The position numbers and the translations under genes are program-made. Shown piece after piece: positions 38,205 through 50,780 of a stretch of DNA of 64,000 nt. Source of the DNA: Utricularia gibba (lineage: Eukaryota; Streptophyta; Magnoliopsida; Lamiales; Lentibulariaceae); NCBI GenBank assembly GCA_002189035.1, contig NEEC01000004.1, positions 1,240,001 through 1,304,000 of the forward strand, written 5' to 3'. Position 1 is the stretch's first letter. The number at the start of each line of letters is the position of its first letter. A model generated the notes under the pieces. The model saw nothing but the letters and a program-made list of their open reading frames with translations. It had not been told where the DNA came from and did no database searches.

Positions 38205-40036
38205 CTACAGGTATAGCCTAATCAGCTCATCACTCACTGCAGATGGAGATAGAACACCAAGATCTGTAAACAGAAGAGTAAGATACTGAGGAGGAGTATA
38301 GTCGCGGGCTGATGTTTCGACCTCCACTTTCGACGGAATCGGAACGCCGAAATCAACAGGATGAAGAGCAGGAACCATGTCTTTCTGATCCAGAGGATAG
38401 AGGCGAGCAAACTGCACAAGCATTGTGTCATTTGGATGAGTAGATTGAAGTTCTATGGTTGTGAGAAGATTGGTGTTCACCTTGTAACTTTCTGCAGCAA
38501 CGTAGACTGGTTTGTTCATGCTTTTAGCCACCAGTGCAATTTGGTAAGTACCCATCATGTTTATTATGCCTCCGCTCTCGACAACACCGTCTGCTCCAAC
38601 AAACACCATGTCTACCTCATCCATGGTATATGCCACAGCAGAGTCAATCAGGAGCTTAACAGGGACATCAAGCTTGGCTAGCTCGTTTGATAATCGCAGG
38701 CCGGTCCTATCTGGTCTTCCTTCTGCATTGCATGGGAATAGTGGTATACACAAGAAGATAACCAAATGCTCTTACAGAAACTTGATGTAAATAAATAACC
38801 GGGTATCTCTAATATTTTCCCTATACTCTTAGATAGCAAGTGGACGGGCTGTTCTCCCATCCTCAACATAACATGCTAGAGGTACTAACAGTAGTGTTAG
38901 TAAACGTCAAAGCCTCACAGAGCCAAAGATAATAAGCGAAGTTCATAGTCATGCAGTTGTTTCACCAGCATAGCTATCAGCAGGCTCAGAAAACATCTAC
39001 CAAAGGTAAGAATGCAAGTAACTTGTCATCGCATTCACGGGTGACAAGATAGGAGAACTGAGATTTTGCGGTCATGATTCACCATAAGATCTAAAGATCT
39101 GCAATTGGTAAGCTCAAATTAAAAGTACCTGTACAGAGAACTCGAAAAAGTTTATTATTTTGCGCAGCTGTCCTCAAAGCTTCTAGCACAACCCTGGAGA
39201 AACCATGGACTAAAATTGTGCAGCCATCAAAAATGAAATCTTGGCATAGCATCCCAATGATTCTACGCGCCTGCATAATTAAGGAAGGAAAAAGTTTAAT
39301 GACGAAATAGGAATAAAATGAGAAACCCAATGGGGCAAAACCTTGTGTGATATTTCCCCAAACTTCTCTGCGCGCTCAAGAAGTCGAGATTTTGCTGAAT
39401 TGAAGTCCTCGTATTCTACAGCAGAGGTTCGTGTCACATGGCGCATAAAGAGATCACACCCCGCTGACAAAGAAATGGAAGTAGTATCCCATGACTGCAG
39501 ACGAGCATCAGAAATGCCTAAACTTAAGTTGCCAAAAAAAGAGCGTATCTTCCATTCTTTTGCAGTTCGAGGGAATGAATGAAGACTGCCCTTACCTTTA
39601 GCAAATCAGAAGCCTTTTTTAGCTCAATTTCAAGCTCCATCATCGTGGTCGCTTGACTAGATCGAATGACGGATGCCAAAGCCCTAATCGCCGCCACAGC
39701 TTCAGCCAATTCCGGCTGTTTCCGCCAATTATTGAACTCAGCGACAACACTAAAACTCTTGTTCTCTTCCTCACCACCGGAGGCGTAACTCTCCGAGGCG
39801 GAATCTTCCGGCTGACCACCAACTGCGGCTTGCGCCTGAGCCAACCAGTCGCTCGTCACGACGCCGTGATGCGCCGCACGGGTTTGATAGTACATGGAGA
39901 CATTAGAACCAGGATTCTGCGCAGCCACGGCAGTGGGCTCCTGAGAGAATGGACGGCCGCCGGAATTCGCAGAGGTGTCATTTTGCTGCTGCGCCATGTT
40001 TCTCTCGAGAACGAAAGACGCTGATCTGTACCACAT
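38205..40036 (-). CDS. Translation initiation factor eIF2B subunit alpha
   Basis: Five exons (39596-40036, 39342-39494, 39129-39270, 38481-38722, 38205-38411) give 394 residues. Recognised segments: MWYRSASF start, YYQTRAAHHGVVTSDWLAQA, EFNNWRKQPELAEAVAAIRA, FDGCTILVHGFSRVVLEAL, GADGVVESGGIINMMGTYQI, PSKVEVETSARDYTPPQYL and the C-terminal SDELIRLYL. eIF2B is the guanine exchange factor for eIF2; the alpha subunit is regulatory and forms the homodimeric core in the cytosol. The last intron (38412-38480) is 69 nt, has GT-AG ends and no in-frame stop, so retained transcripts would add 23 residues. An in-frame non-ATG codon upstream at 40051 was not used as start. Confidence 0.94.
38412..38480 (-). 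other. Stop-free 69-nt intron, multiple of three, in eIF2B alpha
   Basis: The intron begins GTGAACACC and ends TTGTGCAG on the minus strand, between VYVAAESYK and FARLYPLDQKD. Its 69 bases read through as 23 sense codons in the flanking frame. The homologous proteins I remember lack this insert, which supports splicing; retention would be translation-compatible. Confidence 0.75.
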
Positions 40037-42791
40037 CTGATTCGATGGCAAATTTGCCCGTACAGAAACCAGAATCAGAACATATGCGGCTCCAACGCCG
40101 ATGAACTAAATGGGCCACAATAACAACCCCATCATCCGGCCCAATAATTAATGGGCTTCCTCCTCCGCCCAAAAGTAGAAACCGTGTCGGGCTTCGCGTG
40201 TCTTCTTATACAAGGTATCAGCATACGCCATTGACCATATATTATACGAGGTTGCTGTAATCATGATACCTTCAAATACCCATTCTAAAAATATCATTCA
40301 AGAAAAACCTCACAATTGAATGGTATCAAATCATATTATTTTGTATGTGAAAAAATTGTTTTTAAATGTTATTTATATATATTGATCTACTCTTACAAAT
40401 TTAAACCGAAATGTCTTGATCTTTGAAATAAGAGTATACATGAATGTAAAGTATCATAAATCTTTAGAAAAAAGAGTAAAATCAATTGCCAGACAACAAA
40501 AATTTTATTTAGAATTTAGATTCTTCACATTACACTTATAATTGATGGGCTTTAAATACAAATTTGTGTAGGGCCTAACACAAAAAAAAAATCTCACAGA
40601 TCTGGTTTTAAGATAAGGTTTCATGATTGGATTAAAACATATGTCATCGAGGCATATAGAGAACTCCTATTGTCATACTTATTATTTAAATACCACAAAA
40701 AATTAAGGATATAATTTGTGCGACTTAATAAATAAATTTTATTTAATTAATAAGTAGAATTTATTATACAAGTAAATACAAAATAAGATGAAGCAGTATA
40801 TTTGAAATTAAGTAACTTTTTTATTAAATAAGTCACATTTTCTTAATTTATATGATAAGTAAATGAAATAATTAAAATGAAAATAAGTTAAGAATAAGTA
40901 TAAATAAAATTAGAAGTTAAGTTTTATATTAAATAAAGATATTTTTTAAAATACCCTAAACTTGTTTATCCCTTGTTAAATCTTCTTCTTGTGAGACATA
41001 CAGAAATACTTCTTATCGATCATGCTCATTATTAGACATGTTCCTTATCGGACTTGGATGCCTTCTTACACGTCAGTATTATTATCATGATATTTAAAAA
41101 TTTTAATTCAAGAATGTCTATTTAATTTATCATGAATTTACAATTATAAAAAAATTTAAAATGGACAAGGCCGGTTGATGTGGGCCGTGGGACACTATAA
41201 TGTGTGATGGTTATGATCCTACAGCCGACCACACCATCACTGTCTTTTTCAATCTTCCTCCCAACAATCATTTTTTTTACCTTTAATTATTTCGCATTTA
41301 ATTTTTACTATAAATAAATATAGTATTTTTTTTAAATTACACACGCCATTAATTATTCACGTATACATTCTGTTCAAAGGTTGGCGAGGACGTTCCATTG
41401 GACCCGGATGCATTTTTTTTTCAAAAACAAAAAGAGAACCAGAAGGGGACACGTCGAGGATTTTGTAGTGTTTATTTTTGTTTTCTGTTTATAGTAAAAT
41501 TAAATATATATTATATTATAATATTATTGAAATTAATTATCTAATTGATCGAATGAATATATACATGTGAAATCAAAGTATATAATAAACATTGATTATA
41601 TTAGAAAAAATTAGACACAATCCATTATTATTAATTTATAATTTTTCATATACTTGATTATTTCACTTTTAAATTTTAATGTGAGATTTTTTGTTCTAAT
41701 ACCCACTCTCAAATCAAACTAGTATTTGATCCTATTCAGATTTATTTTGTTCTTTTGTGATTGTAGATAGTGATCATGTGGATCTATTTAATTTTTATTA
41801 TCTAAATTCAACACATCTTCTTGTTTTTTTTTAATCGAAATTTAGGTTAATATGAAACCCATATTGTCCACCCAAGTCATGTTGCAAGTCGAACACTACA
41901 ATACTATATTAAAATTAAGTATCTGTAAGGTTAATCTTTATAATATGATATATATTTCTTATATATTTGCGTTTCATATATGTTTCCTCACCCATCCGAT
42001 TCTTAACTACAAAAAATAGAATTTTTATCCAATAAATAATAGAGACATACTATTTTTCTAGGTAGAGACAAGATAATATGCCAACCCAACTGCATTATAT
42101 TGCTCTTGTCACCAATTTCGGAAAAATGGGTGCAAAAAATGATTAAAAAAAGAAATTAAAATATGATTAACAAAAACTAATTGAAATTATATTATATTTT
42201 CCGGTTGAACATATTCTATTTTTCTGTGTTTTCCTAATGATATTTATAAACGGAAAAGAATATAGTGGAATATTGATTAAAAAAACCAAGAGATATTGTT
42301 TTTTAAAAGATATACGTTAGGGTTGTTATCAACATGGTCGGGACACGTGGACCAATCATCGCAGAGCTTCCAGACATTTCCGTGAGGTGTCATCACGTTG
42401 ACAGCTAATACTTCCACCGCCCAGACAACCAGGCAACAAAACACAACGTTAAAAATAACTAGAAATATTTTTTTTTTTCAAATTTCTCAAAAAGACCAGT
42501 ATAAGGTTTAATTTTCACCATTTTTTTTTTACATAATCGCCTCTTGGAATTTCCAAATTGATTAAGAATTACGTTTTTATTAAAACGGAATTATCAAAAA
42601 AATTATAATTACGAAAAACAAAAATGGAAAAAAGAAAAGAATAATTGGATAAGATTTCCACGTGTCTCCATTTGATTGAGTTGCTCGTCCTATATAAACG
42701 TGAGAAGGAACTTCCTGCGTTCTCGCCTTTGAAGGAAGTATTTTTCTAAGAAATTATATTTTTTAAAGAAATAATACATTTCTGTTGAAAA
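40037..42791. other. AT-rich intergenic region with TIP2 promoter at its right end
   Basis: About 2.75 kb between divergent eIF2B alpha and TIP2 genes. It is AT-rich almost throughout, with no coding frame of note. The rightmost 450 bases carry G-box and TATA elements listed separately. No transposon ends or RNA gene recognised. Confidence 0.6.
42344..42698 (+). promoter_or_regulatory. TIP2 promoter elements: two G-boxes and a TATA box
   Basis: CACGTG occurs at 42344-42349 and at 42659-42664, and TATATAAA at 42691-42698, about 95 bases before the TIP2 start codon. G-boxes with ACGTG cores are bound by bZIP (ABA-response) and bHLH factors, which would fit water-stress or light control of an aquaporin. 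The elements are seen; their use is inference. Confidence 0.55.
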
Positions 42792-43725
42792 ATGCCTGCG
42801 ATCGCATTCGGCCGATTCGATGATTCCTTCAGCGTCGCCTCGATCAAAGCCTACCTCGCCGAGTTCATCTCCACCGCCCTGTTCATCTTCGCCGGCGTCG
42901 GATCCGCCATTGCCTACAGTTAGTCACCTCTGTTTTTACGTTCTTACTGCAACATACAGGAGATCCTGGTTTATGTGAAGGATCCCTTTAGCCATGCATG
43001 TTTATAGAAATATTTGATTTTTTGTTTCATTTTGCGGCAGACCATTTGACCTCCGACGCGGCGTTGGATCAGCCGGGCTCGTGGCTATCGCAGTGGCCCA
43101 TGCTTTTGCTTTGTTCGTCACCGTGTCGATCGCAGCCAATATTTCCGGTGGCCACGTCAACCCTGCCGTCACCTTTGGCCTAGCCGTTGGTGGCCAGATC
43201 ACGATTCTCACCGGAATCCTGTACTGGGTCGCCCAGCTTCTCGGCGCCATAGTTGGTGCATTCTTGATTAAATTCGTCACCGGATCCGTAAGACAAAAAT
43301 TTGATTAATTATTTAACGTAGAATTTCTCTAACATGATCCTTAATTTTCTCCTCAGCCGACTCCCACTCACAGCGTCGCCGCTGGGCTCGGAGCATTCGA
43401 AGGCGTGGTGTTCGAGATCATCATCACATTCGCATTGGTCTACACCGTCTACGCAACGGCGGTGGATCCCAAGAAGGGGTCAGTAGGCACGGTGGCACCG
43501 ATTGCCATTGGGTTCATCGTGGGAGCAAACATTCTGGCCGCCGGCCCATTCTCCGGCGGTTCGATGAACCCAGCTCGCTCCTTCGGCCCCGCCGTGGCCA
43601 GCGGGGACTTCTCTGGGAACTGGGTCTACTGGGTCGGCCCACTCATCGGCGGCGGCCTCGCCGGCGTCGTCTACACGTACGTGTTTCTGCCAAGTGAGCA
43701 TGCGCCATTGGCTACAGACTACTGA
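42792..43725 (+). CDS. TIP2: Tonoplast intrinsic protein aquaporin, TIP2 (delta-TIP) type (one-base frame break)
   Basis: Three exons, 42792-42918, 43041-43287 and 43357-43725, would give 247 residues. Both NPA boxes are present ([17 protein letters not shown] and [18 protein letters not shown]), with six hydrophobic helices. TIP2 marks are [56 protein letters not shown] and C-terminal [10 protein letters not shown]. These channels carry water and ammonia across the vacuolar membrane. The middle exon is 247 nt where 248 is needed: the frame breaks at CCGGGCTC (GGG at 43075-43077), where one more G restores [13 protein letters not shown]. In the raw sequence the protein would stop early. Composition is GC-rich compared with its surroundings, normal for this family. 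Confidence 0.92.
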
Positions 43726-44672
43726 ACCAACAAGGGTTCTCGGGAGGCGTTCTTGTAATTTTCAGCTTCTTTGGGGTCTTTCGCAATTTCACTTTCGAAT
43801 TTCAGTTTCATGCTTGTCTTTGTAACATCTGTTTGAAACTCCGACAATTTGTCTTCAAGTCCCAATCTTGTTTTCCTTCTCCATCACGTGATTTATTCAC
43901 TTTGTGCTTCTTAGAAGACCAAAAAAATTTCGGGATGCATTAACAATATTAGTATATAAATGGGCACTCGTTGTCATAAATATCTAATGTTTTTAAAATT
44001 AGAACGATTAGTATTCGATGTTTAATGAAAATAACATAATTAATCTCTACTGTTATATTCCTCAAATTTTGACGTACCGGGTATATTTAATCTTCAATTT
44101 TTGACATATCGAATATATTTAATCTCTAATCTTTTTAGTTCAAATATTTTTGGTTTTCAATGTTAAAATACCATTTATAATTGATATTTAATATTTAAAA
44201 ATCGAATATATTTTATCTATATTATTTAATAATTAAGCAAAATTGCTCTTTCCATTTTCTCTATTATTTAATAATCAGCGGCGGTAGGAGATAGATCGAA
44301 AATAGTAAAATTAAATTAAATAAAAAAATTGGGTTTTTAAATTAAAGATTGATTTTTTCATTAGTGTAAATAATGAGAATTATTTTTATCCGATTTGGAA
44401 ATATTGAAAATAAATTATTTTAAAATAGTGTAGATTAAAACACCATTTTGGAGATCAATTATGTCATTTAAATAAATAATATGAACTATTGTCACAATTT
44501 TCCCGTATATAAATTAATTAAAATAAATAATTTTTGTTTAAAGATAATGATTTAATTTCAATCATATTTAATTACAAAAAATTAAAAGAATTATTGAATT
44601 TCCGTGTCATCATTCTTTTTTTTTTTTTCTTTCTAGACAAGAAATTACATCCTCCCAAAAGGGATGACTGGA
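43726..44672. other. 3' flanks between convergent TIP2 and membrane-protein genes
   Basis: About 950 bases. The first 170 are a likely TIP2 3' UTR; the rest is AT-rich (43900-44640) and without coding signal. The plus-strand frame at 44534-44902 is the shadow of the last exons of the minus-strand gene. Confidence 0.6.
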
Positions 44673-46390
44673 TCAAGAAGCAGCTCGAGAGTTGTAAGAA
44701 TGATGAGGCTGACGAACAACCAGCAGCACTGAATCCACTGACTTTCGCCTCCCTCGACCAGTTGGCTGTCAAATACACACATATTCCATTCACAATTAGA
44801 AAGGGAACGGAAAAAGCTTCGATCTTTGAGCACCCCGTTTTCGAACAATTGCTGCTGAACATTTTCTGGGCTGCACTTACCACTGCCATGTGCCATTCGT
44901 AGCTTGTGATTTCGTTGAATGTCCTTGCGTCCATTTCCTGCAGAGTGACACCAACGGAATGCATAAGTTTTGAAGCATTTTTAGCAGCTGCATTGTTGCT
45001 TCTATGAGCCTTACGATACTGCTAACAGGAAGCACTCTGGCATCGCATCTGGGCCGCTGAATCGGCATGGCTGTGAATCGGGGAGTGAGTTCTTGTGCTC
45101 TGAAGATCCACCTGCAGTTCATCACAACAGATGCATCATTTTCTACAGTGATGAATTTGGAAGATGCAAACTTCCTGAACTACAGCTTACCCGATATAGA
45201 TGAAAACAAAGAGTTGTGCTGTTTCTCGGGCGAGCATCCGGATGGGGTAGCTTTTCAGTGAACCAAAAGCATTGGTCATGATCTGAAAACACAAGTGGAA
45301 TGACTTCAACATGTTGATTTCTTTGAAACTCTACTGCAGCGGACTGATCTGTACCGCAAGTTCTAGCAAGGCAACCACATGTACAGCCACTCGAAATCTC
45401 CTGTGAAATGACAGTTGAAGGTTTAGCCAATGTCCATGCCGGTTCATGGTGGAAATGCAAGAATAGTGAATATCAGAGGGAATCATACTTGAACATTATG
45501 TACTTGTAATATGTTGAATCATGCATTGTAACGACTTGCTCAGCTTCCATGAAGCCAAGTTGCTCTCTTAGAAGAATGATGTTGGAAGCAATGTGTGTCA
45601 GCACAACGTAGAATGCCACTACATAGTTCACAATGAGGATACTCTGCAAGAACATGATGAGACTTCTAACTTAGAAAGCAATTCTACATCAGTGCAAATC
45701 GTGATGAACAACAAGCTCACATTGAAGTAAGGCAGGGAAGCCTTGTATCCAACAAGAGTGTAGTACAGCAAGCAGCTTAGGACGGCGATCTTCCGCCGGT
45801 CGGAGAGGGAAAGCCGTTGAAAAGTGATGCAGTAGCCGTGTGAGATGAGGAAAAAACAGACAAACGCAGATGTATGGAAGACCACACTTATGATGTACGC
45901 TCCAAATGACAGCCACAGAGAGCATACGTGTGCGTAGTAACATGAGTTCCTTCAAGAATCAAAGATCAGGGAGTGTAAAAAGTAAGTAAACAAGTCTTGA
46001 GGAATGTGATGCAATGTAGATGTACCAGAAGATAAAAGATAATGAGAACTGCAGAGTCTTCATCCAAGGGATGGTGCTGAGCATCCATTGCAGTGTATTA
46101 TCCTGTGCCAAACAATAAGATGTACATTTTTTAGCACTAATCTTAAAATACCTACAACACTCCAGAACATTCCCAATTATTTTTCCAAATCGCAGTGGAT
46201 AGAGACAGAGATATAGAATCAAACTGATTATGGAATGTTGGAGAGTGACCTCAAACCGGCTATTCGAGTATGTGTTGATCGTCCAAGTGACGGCGGAGAA
46301 GCCCCAGACGACGGCGGCGGCGAGTTGGAGGGGAGGGATGAATCTGTAACCGGGGTTGAGATCGTGGCTGGAGCTCGTTGAATTTTCCAT
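44673..46390 (-). CDS. Uncharacterised plant multi-pass membrane protein
   Basis: Nine exons (46250-46390, 46026-46102, 45721-45949, 45489-45643, 45355-45400, 45191-45282, 45015-45111, 44881-44937, 44673-44765) sum to 987 nt and 328 residues, all phases consistent. It starts MENSTSSSHDLNPGYRFIPP and has about six to seven hydrophobic segments, including LAAAVVWGFSAVTW, FSLSFIFW, FLLISHGYCI-like CFFLISHGYCITF, VNYVVAFYVVLTHIASNIIL, and AQLFVFIYIG. Conserved cytosolic stretches are LSLSDRRKIAVLS, LREQLGFMEAEQV and EMDARTFNEITSYEWHM. I remember close plant homologues but no function; a seven-helix receptor-like topology is possible. One exon is only 46 nt. The last exon was chosen because it reads KSVDSVLLVVRQPHHS, like the homologous tail. 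Confidence 0.72.
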
Positions 46391-46575
46391 ATTCACAGGC
46401 GCTTGAAACTTGAAATTTGAAAAGGTGGAGTTTCAAAGAGGAATTTGACAAAATACTCCAAAAAGGGGGGGTTTGTTAGATACCTTTAAAATTTTGTATA
46501 GAATACTTATATTTAATGTGAGAGAAAAAATAAAATAATAATATATTTGATATAAAAATAGTTAATAAATAATGA

Positions 46576-46601
46576 TATATAATATAATATAATATAATAT
46601 T
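46576..46601. repeat. aatat/AT microsatellite
   Basis: Several tandem taata-type units in an AT-rich spacer; probably length-polymorphic. Confidence 0.7.
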
Positions 46602-47335
46602 TTAAATTAAAATGTTAAAATAAATCAACATAAATATTTTTTGAGTAATAAAAATAAATAGTATTTTTATATCATAATATAAAATTAAGTTATATTCATG
46701 ATTTATCATTCCCAAATACAATAACAAAAGTTTACATTTTCATATGTTTTAAGAATAAAATTTAACCAACTTTAAAAAATAAAAACAATAATCTTATTTT
46801 TTTGCATGGGTATAATTGCAAATCAAATACACACATAATAAAAATTGGATTATTTTTTGAAATTAGAAAAAAATAGACATGGGTATATTGTAATTCATGG
46901 TTCAACCAAATTTATTATTTTTTTAGAATGAAAACCTATTAAAACAAACAGATAAATCAGTATTTTAACCACAATTCCACCGTTTTCGTTTTTGACCATA
47001 TTTTCGAGATATTATTATTTATTCTTCGTTCACCTATCAAGAAGCCCTAAGGTTGAGCCCCTCCCCTCCCCATGTGCATGTGTCCCGTACAAAGGCATTG
47101 GGCCCTTGGATTAAAGCTTCCCACCCATCCCCATGATTCTCATACCAACTTTCCTCGCGTCTCAAGCAAACCCCGTGTCCGACGCGGTAAGTTAACACTC
47201 GAGACTCGTCCTGAAAGACACGGCCAGGGTGAAGAATACCTTGAATGCGGAGCAGAAGCAGGTTGGTTTTACATCAAAAAAACACAAAAAATGAAGCAAT
47301 GGGCTGGCTAAAGGGAGCGGTCTGTATAATGGAGC

Positions 47336-47355
47336 GGCTTGGCTTGGCTTGGCTT
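47336..47355. repeat. Four tandem ggctt units
   Basis: A perfect 5-bp repeat of four copies, 50 bases beyond the GATA stop codon on the 3' side. Confidence 0.85.
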
Positions 47356-47403
47356 TTACCCACCTACTACTGGCTGGCTATGGAGCTGGAGGCTGGAGGG
47401 GGA

Positions 47404-48473
47404 CTACATCATGTGCCTTAAATCGTGGCCGCTGAGGATGGCGTTGTGGTGATGGATCATGAAATCATCGCAGCCGTTGAATATCGAAACATGACCCATC
47501 ACTTGCTGTTGTTGTCGCTGCTGCTCCTTCTGGCGACGGAGCTCCAGCACCTTCCGGTGGGAGTTGGAATGCTTATTGGACACGAATGTGGGGCTCGCTG
47601 CGGGTCGATACTCCGGCACCAGCCGCCCCGATTTGTACCGCACGCCGCAAGCGTTGCACAGCGTTTTCGGGCCCATCGGTCCGGTCCTCCATTGCGGGGT
47701 CTTCTCCGACGCGCAGTGGAGACATTTCCGGCCGGTGGGAGCTGCTTCCGTGGTGCTGCTGTTGTTCACATTGTTGCTACCACCGCCACCAGTGTCCTGC
47801 TTCTTCGCCGCCGCCGCCACGTGGAGGACGCGTGACGACCAGTCGCATGGCGGCGCGCGTGGGCGTTTGCTACGGGCTTTTCCCGGCACCGACACGTCCG
47901 GGGGGAACGTCGCCGGAGGCGGCGTCGGCACCTGCACCGGTGCCGGAATGGCGGTGATGGAGGATGACGTGTCGGTGGCGGTTGCGGTTGCGGGAATTAG
48001 ACAGCCAAGGTCCTCATTTGAGAAGGATTCTTCCACGAAATTGGACAGCCACTCCAGCTCCGCTAAATCATCGTACTAATTCGACAGCATTTTTCAGCAA
48101 TCAAACCAAATTCCGACATTCCCGGCAAACAAAACAATTCGCCATAACACAAAAAAATTGAAAAAAAATTTACCGGAACACAGAGTTCGTTTCCAGGAAA
48201 TTGGGAGGAGGAATCGGTGAGAGAGCTCCGGCAGGATATTTTCCCCTGGCAATGCAGCGGCTCCGGGCCACCGGAAACCGAGGAATTGCAGCTCTCCACA
48301 GGTGTCAGAGTGGAAGAATCACCGGAATTCACCAGAAACCCATCCGGGTCAGTAATCCCTTCATCTTCCTTGGAAAAATCAAGCAAATCATCCATAGTGA
48401 AATGGGCACCGCCATTGCCGTTCTTATTATCTCCCGATGAAAACTCACAGTGATCGGAACCCAAATACTCCAT
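47404..48473 (-). CDS. GATA zinc-finger transcription factor, plant class A
   Basis: Two exons, 48174-48473 and 47404-48075, encode 323 residues. The C-terminal finger is C-X2-C-X18-C-X2-[21 protein letters not shown], then [20 protein letters not shown], the hallmark of plant class A GATA factors (GATA1 to GATA14 group). A basic segment [10 protein letters not shown] precedes it, and the second exon opens with the conserved [19 protein letters not shown] region. The N-terminus has an acidic [11 protein letters not shown] block. It should bind WGATAR sites in the nucleus, often in light-regulated promoters. Met 48473 is the first ATG in frame and fits the family; an upstream in-frame GTG at 48497 was not used. 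Ala/Thr/Pro-rich low-complexity stretches lie between blocks. The frame is intact. Confidence 0.93.
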
Positions 48474-50780
48474 CAAATCACCCAATTCTTTTCTCACCAG
48501 GCCTCCAGGAACAACGAAGAAGAAGACGAAGAAGAGAGAGAGAGACAGACAATTGCCGAAAACAATTAGGACAAAGCAGAGAGAGAATAGAGAGTGAATT
48601 TCCTACTTTTGGAAGAGAGCACTGCCCTCCCTGTATTGAAAGTGAGGTGAGGCGAGACGAGGTGAGGTGAGGTGGCCTTTTCACGAGTGAAAGCAGGGGC
48701 ATTTTCGGAACCCCCGCCTCAAAAATATAATATTATTATTAAACAAATCCAATCCAGTCCTCCCTTTTTTTAAATTCAAAACCTGGGTTGCTTTCTCTCC
48801 TTTACATTTACCTCTTTCACTCTTCCCATTTTACCCTCAAAAAACGATCACTCAATCCCATACATACATAAATAAATCCCTTTTCGATTTTGCGTAGGAA
48901 TAGATCTAACCCTAACGCAATTTGTGGCTCCCACCCACCCCATTTTTTAATCAAACAAAAATAATAATGTTTAATAAATTAATTAATTACACATGGCATT
49001 ACCGTCCGTAACGCACGACGACGTTTCATGGTAGTGACAGGCACGGTCCATACACGTGGCGCGCTATGGTTGGGCCTCCGGGTTTCGTTTTCTTTACCCC
49101 TTCCCTATGAAATGCACCCTCTCAAGGTCCACGAGGACACGTGTTTTTTCGTGCGAAATTATTTTCAATATTATTGACCACGGGCCTGGCCTGGCCTGCT
49201 TTACTTTTTCAGAAGGGGCTTTTTTCTCCTTTTTTTTTAAAAAAAAATTATTTTCGAAATAAAAAAAATGTATTTTCTGTGGGGTGCCCTAAATGCAATC
49301 AGAGTTATGAGCCAAGTTTTTGGTTGTGGTTCTCCGTCAACCAACCTTCCTAAACCCTAATATTTAATATTTAATATCCATATTAAAATTGGGGAAAAAA
49401 AAGAGGAAAAAAGACGTAAAGGGAAAGCGTGTAGGGGCATTTCTTTATATCTTTTTAAAATATTTCTCTGTTATAATTATTTTATTTGGGGAGGAGTTCA
49501 GGATCCGCAGGGTCACATGTGGCCACAATTATTATTTTATTTTTGTGTTTTTAGTTTTCGAATGGGGCCCGTGTGTTTACGGGTCGGGGCAGACCCACAC
49601 TAACTGACTCCGGAGTCCGAACTCTAAGAGGCCGGGGCCCGAAACGTAATTGGGCCAACCCGCGTCAATATGAAACATTTACTGCTATGTCACATGATCA
49701 TCAAATTACTCTAATAATCTATTCTAGATTAAAAGTAGAAATTTTGGAATTTTTTATGAATTATTTTATCTATTCTAGAAATTTTTAAAATATTTGTGCA
49801 TTGTGATTATTAAAAAAGCACTAATTTGGATGTGTATCAAATAGGGCTTTAGGCTCCATTGAGTTTAGTTTTATTATCAAATACTATTAATTTTTTTTTT
49901 TCGAAAAATCCAAAAATTTTAAAAACACTTCTTACTTTTAAAAGCCTTTGAAAGCTTCTACTGTGTTGCCTTTGGCTTGAACAAGTTATACAAAAATACT
50001 TTATTATTAAATAAAAATGACTTTTGTTTCAAAAAACTTATAAATATAAAAGTAATTCTTAGTTATAAAAAGTTGAAAAATTGAAGCTTCTAATTTTTTT
50101 GAAATCACTTTTCAAGAAGCAATGTCAAACAAATCCTATTGTAAAAGAATTTCTACTTTTAAAAAATGATTCTAAATATGATTTTATCCTCAAACACAAA
50201 TGATTTATATTTTAAAAATAATATAAATTTAATAATATTTTATTTTAAAGAAATTAAATTACTTTTATTTCTATTTTATTAAAATATCTTATCAAAAATT
50301 ACTTTTGAATGAGTCAAATCAAATGGATTCTTAATTTAACGTGAATCTAAAAACGTTTTTATGGGTGAATAGAAGAAGTTTTTATTATATATAATTTCTA
50401 TGAATAAATTCAAACAATATTTGGATGATGCTCATACCAAACCAATCATGTTCGGAACGAGCTTATTTTATAATCAAATGATACATTTTACTAAATTTTA
50501 AGTTTATTATTAATAATTTAGAATGACATTTCTGAAAAATCATATTACCGTTACCATGATGTTCTTCATATTCTAGTTTCTAATTTGAAGTTGTTCTGCA
50601 CAACTTCTTCCTGGAGAAAAAATGTAGACCACAACAAAACGATCGGAATCGGAGGGGAAAACAACCATTTGCATTGTTTTTTCAACCAGAACACTGTTCA
50701 AAAAACAGATAGTTATTCAAAAGTTCTTTTTTTTTGTTTTAAGAAAAAAAATGGAAAAAGCCAAAGCAGAGAGGAGCATC
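48474..50780. other. GATA promoter and AT-rich spacer
   Basis: About 2.3 kb. Near the GATA start there is a purine-rich leader with AGAGAG and GAGGT repeats (about 48530-48675). From 49700 to 50580 it is AT-rich with no coding signal. Frames at 48437-48670 and 49056-49607 are low complexity and unsupported. Confidence 0.55.

Larger units (their letters stand above)
46391..47403. other. Intergenic spacer with AT-repeat and GGCTT repeats
   Basis: About 1 kb upstream of the membrane-protein gene and downstream of the GATA gene. It is AT-rich from 46480 to 47000, with an aatat repeat near 46576-46601, and has four tandem ggctt units at 47336-47355 within the probable GATA 3' UTR. No coding frame is supported. 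Confidence 0.6.

Noticed and set aside
44534-44902. 122-codon plus-strand frame
   Set aside because: It is antisense to the last exons of the membrane-protein gene, whose splice sites and conserved residues are clear on the minus strand.
48530-48675. AG-rich and GAGGT repeats considered as a coding or satellite region
   Set aside because: Short purine-rich simple sequence typical of plant 5' leaders, next to the GATA start.
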